Assembly: GCA_030770535.1 (NCBI GenBank)
Contig: JASVEC010000008.1
Location: forward strand, 806,001-870,000
Reading direction: 5' to 3'
DNA from: Batkoa obscura
Taxonomy: Eukaryota; Entomophthoromycota; Entomophthoromycetes; Entomophthorales; Batkoaceae
DNA: 64,000 bases
Made by a program: the position numbers and the translations under genes. The notes beneath the pieces were generated by a model. The model saw nothing but the letters and a program-made list of their open reading frames with translations, searched no databases and had not been told where the DNA came from. Positions 22,886-34,015 of the stretch are shown one piece after another. Positions within the stretch are counted from its first letter, which is position 1. Each line of letters starts with the position of its first letter.

Positions 22886-23718
22886 TGTTATCAATGCAAT
22901 TGAAGATGTATGAAAGAAATATACAACCCCCTTTTGTTTGAAACTTCTATTTAGTAAGTTGTTATTAAGAATTCTTCAATTAACGGCTATTATAACGATA
23001 GTGTTAAGCCTAACGAATTTTAGAAGGAATTTCTTGAAACAAAAGAACACTGATTTTAATACATGACGTTAATGAAAGGGATTCTTACCATGAGATATGA
23101 ATTCAAAGAGTAAAATTAAAACTAGAAAACAAAATAGATGCAAAGCTTTGAAAAGTATATTGGGCTGCAAATATATAATATTTAAATTGATATGTAACTT
23201 AATATAGAGTAGTCTTTGAGGAATAAAAGATAAATGAAATCAAACTATTACGATCATTTTTTAACTTTATCTACTTTTCCGGATTCCGATATGACCAATA
23301 TTTCCCGATATTTTTGCTTTATATAATATCTTGTACTTAATTACCATAAATTTTACATCCAAGATAGAAAACTTATCTCTTAATATTATTACAATAAATA
23401 GTACGCCTTAAGGCTAATAAATACAAACATAAGCCATAAAGGTAACTAATAAACCACATTCTTAAATTAGTGGTGTAAACTAAATAAGGGAATTCAACAC
23501 GCTAATAAGGTTTAGGAATATTCCTATCATCTGATCTTAATCTGGAAATAATCTCTATTCTATTTTCCTATTTCTAATTAAGCAACCAATTATTTCATAG
23601 AGCAATCAAGTTAATATTAATTTGGTAATAGCTCACTGTTCTTACAGTTAATTTACTACTGGTGCAATTAATTTACATTAATAAATAATTTTTAGAGGTT
23701 AGATCTAACTATCAAAAG

Positions 23719-23726
23719 TATAAAAA
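23719..23726 (+). promoter_or_regulatory. TATA box of PMA1
   Basis: TATAAAAA about 135 nt upstream of the ATG at 23861, the best TATA match in the region. Confidence 0.45.
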
Positions 23727-23860
23727 GGAAAGAAAATCCAAATTAAAACTTTAAATCTTTCTATTTTATTTTATTTTTAAAGGTCAACTGTTAGGGTTAA
23801 ATCTTAATAGATAGTCAAGTACTAAACATAATATATAATTAATAGTTGATTCTTTTAAAA

Positions 23861-26545
23861 ATGTCAGGAGAAAAAGGAAAAGCAGAGTTGAAGGAGCATA
23901 CTCATCAAGAAGCTGAAGATGAAATCTCCCCAGAATTAGAAGCTTTATTGCACACTGATACCAAAAAGGGTCTTACCACTGCTGAGTTCAACGAACGTTT
24001 AGAAAAGTTTGGTCGTAACGAACTCGCTGAACATAAGACCAATCCTTTCTTGAAGTTTATCGGTTATTTCACTGATGCTATTGCCATTTTAATTATTATT
24101 GCTTTAATTTTCTCAGGTATTGCTCAAGATTGGATCAATTTCGGTATTATTGCTTTCTTATTATTCCTTAATGCTGCTATTGGTTACCTTATGGAGGCTC
24201 AAGCTGAGTCTGCTTTAGATGCCCTCAAGAATACTTTAGCTCTTAAGACTAAATGTTGGAGAAACGGTGAATTAGTTGAAGTTGATTCAGCTGAATTAGT
24301 TCCCGGTGATGTTATTGTTCTCCGTTTAGGTGATATCGTTCCAGCTGATTGTCGTTTATTAGGTATCTCTGTCACTGGTGAAGAATCAGATGCTGGTTTA
24401 CAAATTGATCAATCTGCCCTTACTGGGGAATCTTTACCTGTTACCAAAAATCGTGGTTCAACTGCTTACTCTTCTTCCATTGTTAAACAAGGTCAAATGA
24501 TGGCTGTTGTCACCAAAACTGGTTCCACTACTTTCATTGGTCGTGCAGCTAACTTGATTTCTATTACTAACGAAAAGGGTCATTTCCAAAAGATTATCGG
24601 TCAAATCGGTAACTTTTTGGTTTTAATTACCGCTGTGTTCGTTATCATTTTACTTATTTACTTGTTGGTTAAATCAAAAGCCAATGATCCTATTACATCT
24701 ATCCAACAAGTCGTCGTTATCACTGTAGCTGCTGTCCCAGTCGGTCTCCCAACTGTGTTATCGGTCACTATGGCTGTTGGTGCCAAGCAACTTGCTGCCA
24801 AACAAGTCATTGTCAAACGTCTCACTGCTGTTGAAGAAATGGCCTCAGTCACTATTCTTTGCTCAGACAAAACTGGTACTCTTACTCTCAATCAACTTAC
24901 TTTTGATGATCCATACCTTTGTGGAGATTATACTAAAGAAGATATTCTTTTATACTCATACATCTCATCCGAACCTGGAGCAAATGATCCAATCGAAAAA
25001 GCTGTTAGAACTGCTGCTCAAGAAGGTGTCCCTCGTTTACAAAACTTACCAAAAGGTTCAGAACATTCTATCCCCGGATACAAAGTTTCTTCCTTTGTAC
25101 CTTTCAATCCAACTTCCAAACGTACACAGGCCACTGTTACTGATCTTAACACCAATGAAACTTTCTTGGTCTCTAAGGGTGCCCCACCAACCATGATTAA
25201 ATTGGTTGGTGGTCATGATGATGCCGTCCATGCCGTTAATGACCTTGCCGGTCGTGGTCTCCGTGCTCTTGGTGTTGCTCGTACTTTCCCAGGTAAACCA
25301 GATGAATGGCATTTAGTTGGTATGATTTCTCTTCTTGACCCTCCTCGTCCTGATTCCGCCGATACTGTTAAGAGATGTCATGAATATGGTGTTTCAGTTA
25401 AGATGGTTACTGGTGACCAACTTATCATTGCCAAAGAAGTTGCTCATCGTCTTGGTATGCAACGTGCTATCTTGGATGCTAACAAGTTAGTTGAAAAGGG
25501 TATTGATGAGGAAACTATTATCCGTCGTTGTATCCATGCTGATGGTTTTGCTCAAGTTATTCCAGAACACAAATACCGTGTAGTTGAACTTTTACAATCT
25601 AAGGGTCTTTTAGTTGGTATGACTGGTGATGGTGTCAATGATGCTCCTGCTCTTAAGAAAGCTAATGTTGGTATTGCTGTACATGACTGTACTGATGCCG
25701 CTCGTTCAGCTGCCGATATTGTATTACTTGCTCCTGGTCTTTCTACCATTATTGATGGTATCACTACTTCCCGTGCTATTTTCCAACGTATGAGATCTTA
25801 TGCTCTTTATCGTATCACCTCCACCATTCATATTTTGATTTTCTTATTCATTATCATCTTAGCTGAAGACTGGCATATGGAACCTATTTTACTTATCTTC
25901 ATTGCCGTACTTAACGATCTTGCTACCATTGTTATTGCCTTTGACAATGCTCAAATCTCCCAAAAACCAGATAAATGGAGAATTGGACAACTTATGTCTC
26001 TTTCTGTATTATTAGGTATGTTCTTATGTGCCCTCTCTTTCGTCCATTACTACGTTGGTATTGATATCTTAAGAGCTAGTGGTGAATCTGAAGTTGATGT
26101 TTCCAATAAGATCCAAGGTATAATGTACTTGCATATCTCTTCAGCTCCTCATTTCGTTATCTTCTCTACTCGTCTTGCTGGTTTCTTCTGGGAGAATTTA
26201 CCATCATGGTTCTTCTTCGTTGCTGTCATGGGTACCCAAGTATTCGCTATGTTGATTACCATATTCGGTATTCCAGGCTTGATCCACGAGGTTGGTGCAG
26301 GTTGGGGTTTCGGTATCATTGGTGTATCTCTTGCCTATTTCTTTGTTCTTGATTTCGTCAAAGTATTCGTTTTCAGATTCTGGTCCTTTGAATTCACTGC
26401 TAAAGTATGGCCATCTCCATCCCGCCGTTCTAAGCTTGCTCAACGTAAGATCGACGTTCAAAACATTGCTCGTCTTAAGACAAATGTTGATAAACTAAAG
26501 AAGGTCCTTCATTTAGCTGAAGCTGCTAACCACTTTACAAATTAA
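23861..26545 (+). CDS. PMA1: plasma-membrane H+-ATPase (P-type, class IIIA)
   Basis: The proton pump that energises the fungal plasma membrane. It is a single intronless frame of 894 residues. Actuator loop TGES at ~188-191, phosphorylation site CSDKTGTLT with Asp336, hinge TGDGVNDAP at ~588, two N-terminal membrane hairpin segments (~65-110) and six C-terminal ones. I start at 23861 (MSGEKGKAE); the in-frame ATG at 23846 would add only MILLK. Third positions are clearly richer in C than in neighbouring genes, the codon bias of a very highly expressed protein. The C-terminus (NVDKLKKVLHLAEAANHFTN) does not resemble the yeast Pma1 autoinhibitory tail. It stands alone with long flanks on both sides. 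Confidence 0.96.
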   Translation: MSGEKGKAELKEHTHQEAEDEISPELEALLHTDTKKGLTTAEFNERLEKFGRNELAEHKTNPFLKFIGYFTDAIAILIIIALIFSGIAQDWINFGIIAFLLFLNAAIGYLMEAQAESALDALKNTLALKTKCWRNGELVEVDSAELVPGDVIVLRLGDIVPADCRLLGISVTGEESDAGLQIDQSALTGESLPVTKNRGSTAYSSSIVKQGQMMAVVTKTGSTTFIGRAANLISITNEKGHFQKIIGQIGNFLVLITAVFVIILLIYLLVKSKANDPITSIQQVVVITVAAVPVGLPTVLSVTMAVGAKQLAAKQVIVKRLTAVEEMASVTILCSDKTGTLTLNQLTFDDPYLCGDYTKEDILLYSYISSEPGANDPIEKAVRTAAQEGVPRLQNLPKGSEHSIPGYKVSSFVPFNPTSKRTQATVTDLNTNETFLVSKGAPPTMIKLVGGHDDAVHAVNDLAGRGLRALGVARTFPGKPDEWHLVGMISLLDPPRPDSADTVKRCHEYGVSVKMVTGDQLIIAKEVAHRLGMQRAILDANKLVEKGIDEETIIRRCIHADGFAQVIPEHKYRVVELLQSKGLLVGMTGDGVNDAPALKKANVGIAVHDCTDAARSAADIVLLAPGLSTIIDGITTSRAIFQRMRSYALYRITSTIHILIFLFIIILAEDWHMEPILLIFIAVLNDLATIVIAFDNAQISQKPDKWRIGQLMSLSVLLGMFLCALSFVHYYVGIDILRASGESEVDVSNKIQGIMYLHISSAPHFVIFSTRLAGFFWENLPSWFFFVAVMGTQVFAMLITIFGIPGLIHEVGAGWGFGIIGVSLAYFFVLDFVKVFVFRFWSFEFTAKVWPSPSRRSKLAQRKIDVQNIARLKTNVDKLKKVLHLAEAANHFTN

Positions 26546-28579
26546 ACTCTTATTTCTCTTTTTTTTAAGCTAAAGCTTACCCATTAATAATCCTTAATAA
26601 AAATATACAACTTAATCTTTTGAATATTTCGTCTTTTAATGTACATGTATTATTTGGATAATAATATACTCTTTTTTCAAATATTATTTGAATATTAATT
26701 TACAGCTATGTTCTATCAATTTAATATTTGTATTTATTAGATCATATTCATTAAAGTCAATTCTTTATTTAATTCTTGGTTAAACCTATAACAAATTCTG
26801 AAAAATTATTATGTAGTTAGAACAATCATTTCACTATTATTATAAGTATCTCAACATTATTAGTAATATTAAGATTTATTTAGAATAGAGTATTACTAGA
26901 CTATCTAAAGCCAAAAACCCTTTTTTTATATAAGATATAAATAGTAGTTTTAACTATATTTAATGGATATTGTTCTCTAATAAATATTTGAAACATTACT
27001 AACGAAAAGAGAGAAGTAATTTTTAGTACAATAATGATGAAAAAACCACACTTTAGTAATAAGTTACATGAATTCCGTAACGGATTAAAACCATAAAATC
27101 AAACTAAATGATTTACAAACAGTACAAATTTTTTATTCAAAGGTTTACTAAAGAACTTAACCGTATAGAATTCACTATACTTAATCCCTTTTAGTCAATG
27201 TTATAACTAAAATATAAGGATCATAATTTAGTTGATATAATCAATATCTTCCACCTATTAATTAATCACTTAAATATATAATATAATCAGTTTAATGGTT
27301 TTATGTTTTAATTAAAGAATTTGTACCCTCATCTTCATTTTGTTAACAATAACTCATACTGTATTATAGCCTGGTAACTAATCTTTGTATTCCACTTTTA
27401 ATTTTTGTTTAATTCTTAAAATAAATCATCAATTAAAACATTGATACTATTGCCACCTATTTATGTATTATTTTTAATATATAGAAGCAAACGTAATAAA
27501 TTTGGCAAGGAAAGTGAATTATAATTAAAAATTATATCAGAAAAAGAAACGTTATTACTTAAATTTAAAATTAGTATTTTTAATAAAGTAGATGAATTTA
27601 TTAGATTATTATATATGTGAAATTTTTATTGCCATTTCTTTATTACAAATTTAATTTAATTTAATTTAACTTTAACTTCGGATTATTCATTTAGTATCAA
27701 ATTACTATTTTCATATACGTTTTATCAACAAGAGCTTGATTAAAAAAATAGTTGTTAAATAATAGCTTTTATAATCCCATTATTATTAATAGCCTTAAGT
27801 ACTTAATATGGCTTTTAATAACCAAGATGAACTTTTTTGAAAGTGATAATAATAATCAGTATTTGGGGATGTATTTTTTTGTTTGAGAAATTTACTAACA
27901 ATCTTTCCACTGAAATAGCGCTCAAAAAATGGAAAAAATAATGAACCCAAAAAAAACACTCCCATTTATTTTATTGTAAACTATAAACTGTGATGGTTTT
28001 TATTTAATATATTAAAATATTTAAGCCTATTAAATTAAACAAGTGCCATACCCAATAAACTGTAGTTTAGTGCTATAACATTTTATTTACAAGATTGACT
28101 TTTAAAATGGATTCGCATTTTTACATACATTCTTTGTGCAATTCAATAAGTATCCACTTAATTGAAAAAATAGTCTAGAATTTATTAAACACGCTGTTGT
28201 AAAATAGAAAATTAATGTTTAGAAATAAAAGTAATTTGTTTAAATGTTTTATAAGGATTTCTATTTAGATTCTGGATTTTTGTCTAATTTTACACGATAA
28301 ATAGCAAAAAAAATTTTAATTAAGCCTTGAACAAAAAAACACCACTATATACTTTTATTAAACATGGTATAAATACAATTAAGAGTAGTGATTAATTGAA
28401 ATATTATGCTTTTTTATAACATTAAACATAGTATTTATAAATAACGATAAAATATAAATACGAGTATATATTCAAAAGCTTTACATAAGTGTAAAATAAA
28501 ACTGCAAATATTGATCTAAATTAAAATCAAAAACTGCAATTTTAATTTAAAAATTACTAGCTTTTTTATTCACAATAAG
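26546..28579. other. intergenic
   Basis: The PMA1 3' flank and the upstream region of the cyclin gene. It holds MITE copy 5 (27862-27968). No gene is seen. A tail AACAAAAAAACACCACTATATA near 28330-28351 may be an eroded MITE end. Confidence 0.55.
27862..27968 (+). mobile_element. 105-bp MITE family, copy 5
   Basis: Begins TTTGGGGATGTATTTTTTTG and ends ACTCCCATTTA; the internal part is well kept (CTGAAATAGCGCTCAAAAAA). Confidence 0.85.
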
Positions 28580-29630
28580 ATGGAGAAAGGCAAGAAGAAG
28601 GGTAATGGATACAATAGCTATGAACCAACATTAGAGCTAGTACAAGAATATAATAAAGGGTGGTACTTTACTAAAGATCAATTGGAAAATGAAACGCAAT
28701 CAAGGAGAGAAGGAATTAGTTTAAAAGTAGAAAATAAAAAAAGAGTTGAAGGAATAAAACTAATAAATTATTTAAGTAAAAAACTAAGAGTGTAAGTAAT
28801 AGTTTAAATTTGATAGTTTGTTTTTAATTATCATTTAAATAGTAGCCAAGTGGTAACTGCAACAGCTAGCTTATTCTTTCATAGATATTATTATAAAAAA
28901 AACATAAAATCAAATAACATTTATGTAATTTAGGTTCATTTGATTTATATAGAACTAAAACTTATCTTGTAGGATGTTGGTTCAGCTTGTTTTCTTGTAA
29001 GTACAAAAGCACAAGAATCAGTAAGGAAAATAAGAGATATTGCAGTAACAACAGCTCAATATTTTAACGAAGGAAGCAAGAATATAGAAATTGGAGAAGA
29101 GGAAATTGAAAAATGGATCAAGACAATTGTAAAAGCTGAGTTAGAACTACTTATAATTATTGAGTTTAGATTTTTAGTTGAATTACCTTATGTTTACTTA
29201 TTTAATTTTGAAAAAGAATTAGCTAGTATTATTTTTTAGTATCTTTTACCCAATTTTTTATTGATTACTATTTAGTTTCATTTCAATTCGTTAAATCTAC
29301 ATGGACAGTAGTGAATGATAGGTATTTTAATATTTAATTTCAAATTTCTACTTTTTATACATTTAAGTTATAAAACATTTTTATGTTTATTATACGAACC
29401 TAAAATAGTTGCAGCTGCTAGTTTATTACTAGCATATAGGAGATCAAAATGTCATTCAGAGCAAGATGAAATAATGTTAAAAAATTGGCATCAAATTATT
29501 GATGTACCTATAGAGTTAATTAATGGTAGTCGAATTGTAGTTAAAAAAATAACACATAATAATAATTTATTTTGTTTTAGATGCATTAGTTCATTTAAAT
29601 GAATTATATGACAACCCAATGTATGCTTAA
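28580..29630 (+). CDS. cyclin K/T-like protein (CDK-activating, transcription-type)
   Basis: Partner of a CDK9/CDK12-type kinase that phosphorylates the RNA polymerase II tail, judging by family. Exon 1 (28580-28791) carries NKGWYFTKDQLEN and QSRREGIS, the N-terminal signature of cyclins K, T and L. After the 28792-28842 intron follow VVTATASLFFHRYYYKK, then DVGSACFLVSTKAQESVRKIRD, the TK(A)QE-type cyclin-box core, and IEKWIKTIVKAELELLIIIEFRFLV. The second fold has FVKSTWTVVND, KIVAAASLLLAYRRS and NWHQIID. The last exon ends DNPMYA with TAA at 29628-29630. At roughly 250 residues it lacks any long C-terminal extension, as in yeast Ctk2/Pch1-type cyclins. Which of K or T it is I cannot tell. 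Confidence 0.8.
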
Positions 29631-29728
29631 AGTTATATATATAGACGTTTATTTCATTTTTGATAAAATAAAATAATTTGATGATTTAGGTTCTGTTAAA
29701 TCAACTGTTAACTACATGTAAAATAATA

Positions 29729-30259
29729 TTAAATTTCTTCTATTAATTTCTTTTTTTCATTATCGATATCCTCTTTTAAATCAATTATTGGTACATCCTT
29801 AATTAAATTGCTACTTTCTTCATTTGTATCAAATACACCTAATCCCAAGTCCTAAAATATTATAAATTTAAATTTTAAAAATATATTAAATTTACCATAT
29901 GAATCATAGCCTCCCCTTCATTTTCTTTATTATCATTTTTTTCATCTTCCTCCTCCTTCAATTTAATATCAATTTCTTCTTTATCCTGTACTTTTTCGAT
30001 TATAAAAGAGTCTTTTTGTATACTAGTTTCTTTTTCTAACCCCTTGTTACTCTCTTTCAATAATGGTAAAAATTGATCTAATCTATTGAATACTAAAATT
30101 GAGTTAGTAAAAATAACTAAGCATAGTAAAAGGCTTATTTACTTTCGCTTTTTATTTTATACGTCTTGCGATCATCTAGTTCGATTTACTCTTTAGTACT
30201 TCTTTACAAGTTATTGTTAAGTTACCTTTTTCGCTATTCATTTCTATTTTATTTTCCAT
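29729..30259 (-). CDS. NOPCHAP1: NOPCHAP1-like (DUF4598) protein
   Basis: Four short exons. The product starts MENKIEMNSEKD, then has IFNRLDQFLPLLKESNKGLE, the LxxFLPxxxxxN signature of this small family, a long acidic Glu/Lys/Asp stretch, and MIHMDLGLGVFD, matching the family's conserved MDLGLGV end motif. In humans NOPCHAP1 (C12orf45) links box C/D snoRNP assembly to the R2TP chaperone; the same role in nucleolar RNP assembly is inferred. It converges on the cyclin gene with ~100 bp between stops. The call rests on two short motifs. Confidence 0.6.
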
Positions 30260-30650
30260 TTTAAATTAAAATAATGATCAACAATTGATTTTTTGCCTTT
30301 TAAATTTTTGTAAAATTCTTTCAATTTTTGCAATATTGTAAGCATCAGCAATATAAGTAAAATAAAGTAAACAAACCAAATAGTTACTAAGAAGATTCCT
30401 GGAAAGTTTGCATTAAATCATTATATAATTAAAATAGTAATATAAAACACATTAAAATATATAAGAAATAAAAAAGATAAAACAATTGAATAATATCGTA
30501 CATAATTTACTAGTATGAATAGAACGAACTAAAATGATGGATAAAATAATAAAAATAATGAAAGAGGAGCTTATCCAGTAAAAAGAAGAGAAACAAACTA
30601 CAAAAGAGAGAATAAACAAAATTGGTTTTAAATTATCATCATTTCTAATA

Positions 30651-32156
30651 TTAACTTTGATTCAAGTTTGAAAAGAACGTTTTACCAAACTCATAACTAG
30701 AAACCATGATTGCGCAAGCTGGTGCTACTTTGGCTGTCCTTGGTATTACACCCGAGAACAGTTCTTTAACACCCTCCCTTTTAATTATTTTATTCATCAT
30801 TCTGAATGTACTAATGCTATTTTTTTTATTGGATACTTGGGTGCGTGTTTTAAGTACATCAAATGGAGTTGTAATAATTGCGGCTAGGATACCTGAACTT
30901 GCACCTGAAATAAACGAATTGCTAAATGGACTTAGCTTTAAATTTTCTTGTTGATTTAATTTTTTTTTTAAATATTCATATCCTGTCCAATAAATTCCTA
31001 ATTATTAATTATTAATTATTATTAAAATAGTTGAACAAATTTATATTTACCTGAAAATGGTATATCTCTCCACAATGTAGGGGTCAGGCCTGACCATAGT
31101 GATTTTATGCCTTGTTGTTGTACCATCTTTAAAATTTCTTTTGAAACATCTATTTTATTTTATTATGTGTGCATAGTCATTAAAAAATGAAATACCTTTA
31201 TAAGTCTGGCCTTTAGAAGCTGATTGTAGTCTAGTGCGAAACAATTCTAGAGGCGATATAATCGTTGCAGAAATAGCTGAAGAATATGTTAGTTTACAAT
31301 TTGAGAATTAGTTTAATATTTGTATTACATCTTGCTAATGAACCTGCTAATAGTGGTACATAAAAAGTATATTTTGGGTTGTTGTCTATTTTTTCATACA
31401 TTTTATCTCTTAATTTATCATAACCAACATAATAAATAACAGTTGAAGGAAAAGATTGAAGTCTGGTAAATAAATAAGTAAATGATAATTAAAACTAAAA
31501 AGATACTTACAAAGCTGGAGATAACCCACGCCAAAGTTTACCAAAACCTTCTACTTTAGATATTTTTAAAAAAGCATCCTAAATTATAAATTAATATTAA
31601 ACTTCCAAATTGACGAAATTATTACTATTGTCCCATTAAACCTTAGGTTGCTATTAATTAAACCAGGATTTAATTCCAATGAAGAGGCCAAATTAACATT
31701 AGATACTGGCCAATCGCACAACATTAATCCACGGTGAGTGTTACAAAAGACAAAGCTTTGGCAAGGTTTCATATTCTTTTTTGTTTCACTAAATGATTGA
31801 AATTGTAGTCTTGTTTTCACCACATCAAATGGAGTAACTATTGTTGTTAATTTGTTTATAAAAAGCATCATATTACTATTTACCTATTAACGAAGTAAGC
31901 AAGGAGCCTGTACAGGCTGAAACCATTTTTTGCCAACCAGTAGTCGTGTCTATTATATTCAAACTACTAATTACTTCTGTACTTTCTTGTTCTAAAGTTG
32001 AGGTTTTAATTATATCGACTTGTTCGTTTTCGGGTATTATTCTTGGGCCCTATTTAAATCGAATTAAAATTAAGCTATTTATTTTAAAAAAATTCTTACT
32101 TCCAATAGTTCAATAAAATCCCATGAGTTCATTTCGTTTGACCCCTTTTCATACAT
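30651..32156 (-). CDS. MTM1: mitochondrial carrier, SLC25A39/40 (Mtm1) type
   Basis: An inner-membrane carrier; mammalian SLC25A39/40 import glutathione and yeast Mtm1 affects Mn-SOD and Fe-S supply. Three carrier repeats with PxDxxKTRxQ-type signatures: VTPFDVVKTRLQF, ISPLELFRTRLQS and TTPFDVLKTRTQV. LWRGLSPAL, LWSGLTPTLWRDIPFSG and LFSGVIPRTAKVAPACAIM are classic for this subfamily. After the first signature lies a long matrix loop with three Cys (KPCQSFVFCNTHRGLMLCDW), the region that binds an Fe-S cluster in SLC25A39. Several short introns. The ATG at 32156 is the earliest in-frame start; one at 32132 is an alternative. Confidence 0.88.
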
Positions 32157-32627
32157 ATTTTGTTTGTTTCTTCGTTATTAAAACTAAACCAAAACAATGG
32201 TAGCGTTAGCCCTATCCTCGATTATTTCAAAAGACAAAATCTGAATGATTCAATTTTTATATTTTTTGTAAAAAAATAGGCTTAGGAGGATTTTAATTAG
32301 TAATTATGACAGAATTACCAAATTAATAGAAAAATAATTTATAGTTTTAATACAGGAAAGTAGAATCTAACTGTATTATTTTGAAATTCAAAATAAATGC
32401 TATTTTCCTTTATAAATGTCTTATAACATAACTAGTTTTGATATATAAAATTTATTATATTATATCAATATGGTAAAAATCTGATAAGAATAATTTCTAT
32501 TTGAAAATAATTTATTCTTAATTCTAATTTCTTCGATTTTAATTGGCAGAGTTGAATCCCTAAATGCTTAGTAACGTTTTAGCTTTTTTTCTAGATCTTT
32601 GCCTGTTAAAAGCAGGGTTTTTTAACT

Positions 32628-32730
32628 TATAGGGATGTATTTTTTTGTTTAAGAATTTTACTATCAATTTTTCCACTCAAGTAGCGCTTAAAAATAGAAA
32701 AAGCGATGAAACCAAAAAAACACCCTCTTA
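32628..32730 (+). mobile_element. 105-bp MITE family, copy 6
   Basis: TATAGGGATGTATTTTTTTG at the left to ACACCCTCTTA at the right; body typical (CACTCAAGTAGCGCTTAAAA). Confidence 0.87.
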
Positions 32731-33953
32731 TTTTTTAAGGGAACTCCTACAAAATATCAATGATATTCACAATAATATGAGGTACGTCATTTTTTACCAC
32801 TTAAATTTCTTTTTTAAGTATAAATTGACAAAGGTTAAAATGATGAAAAATAACCAATCAACATTTGGGCTAAATTTACCATAGCTTAAGATTTAATTTT
32901 AGCTAAAAAAGCGCTATTTTAATTTTAAAAAGCTTTTATACTAATCCTAGTCCCAACTCTAGCACTAGGACCAGCTATAAAGATTTTAAATCACTAAAAA
33001 TTAAATTACAATAGATTTGGTCCAAACTGGACTGTATGTTGATCAAAAATATCATTGATATTTGTAAGAATTTCCTATTTTTTAATTATTGACACTTCTG
33101 AATGTCAAATAAAAATATGGAAAAACATGAGATCGGTTATAAATTTTGACCAAAATTTATAAAATAATACTGTTTCACTAATATAATAATTTAGGGTAAA
33201 TACTATATTACAAAATTAACTTCATTAAAGAATAAAAATATATGTTTTCTAACTATGAAGTTAATATGCCTTGATATCGCAGCCTTTCAAAGAATCTCCT
33301 ATTTTAAGACTTTGTGCTTTTTTCAATAATTCAAACCTTATCAATTAGTTAAATAAAATGCTAGAACTATTAAGTGGGTACAAACTACATAGTCTGAATT
33401 TTGTATATTCTCAATAAATATACACTGTATAATCTAATTTTTTGATATTGTCAATTACTTGTGTTATTCTGTTGTTTGTTTTTATTATCTTGATATAATA
33501 GCCTATGTATAAATAATTTTGGATTTTTTTTTATACAATAACGTCTAAAAACATTAAAGATATATTTAATAGGGCCAATGTTCAAAGTATAAATTGAAAA
33601 CAATATATATATATTAATCCGCTAGTTTATTATCTTCTTGAGGTAATATGTAAATTTTCCTTGTTCCTTCATTTCCTTAATGATAATTGATGGATTCAAT
33701 TGTTCAAAATAGTAGATTAAAAATTTAAGATAACTATAAATTACTTAAATTAGTTTGAAAGCCCTATAATTGTTCAGTTGAATTAACTAATGGTTTTCAA
33801 AAACAAATCACTATACTAAAAAATATAAAGCTGCTTGGAATTAATTAGTAATATACCATATTCGTCTCAATCAACCAAAAGGATGACATATAATGTGAAT
33901 TTGGACTCGAGATCTATTCCGATTTAGTTATATGATGTTAGCATCAATGGAAG

Positions 33954-33961
33954 TATAAATA
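33954..33961 (+). promoter_or_regulatory. TATA box of the trypsin gene
   Basis: TATAAATA 55-62 nt upstream of the ATG at 34016. Confidence 0.6.
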
Positions 33962-34015
33962 GGGTAAAACTCTTCAAAATAATACAACATCAAAACGACT
34001 TTCGATTTTTGAACT

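Larger units (their letters stand above)
19620..23860. other. long gene-poor region upstream of PMA1
   Basis: About 4.2 kb of AT-rich DNA without a supported gene. It contains MITE copy 4 (19954-20055), an ATTTTT microsatellite (~22155-22195), a decayed coding-like stretch (22559-22885) and the PMA1 promoter with TATAAAAA at 23719-23726. Confidence 0.55.
32157..34015. other. intergenic, trypsin promoter region
   Basis: AT-rich, with MITE copy 6 (32628-32730). The trypsin TATA box is at 33954-33961. A 79-codon open frame at 32645-32884 overlaps the MITE and I do not accept it as a gene. Confidence 0.6.

Noticed and set aside
24658-26498. Overlapping open frames inside PMA1
   Set aside because: Shadows of a strongly biased coding sequence; all P-type ATPase motifs lie in one frame.
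28300-28352. Possible 15th MITE copy
   Set aside because: Only the right tip (AACAAAAAAACACCACTATATA-like) is visible; the internal blocks are absent.
32645-32884. 79-codon open frame
   Set aside because: Its first third is MITE copy 6, the rest is AT-rich and featureless.
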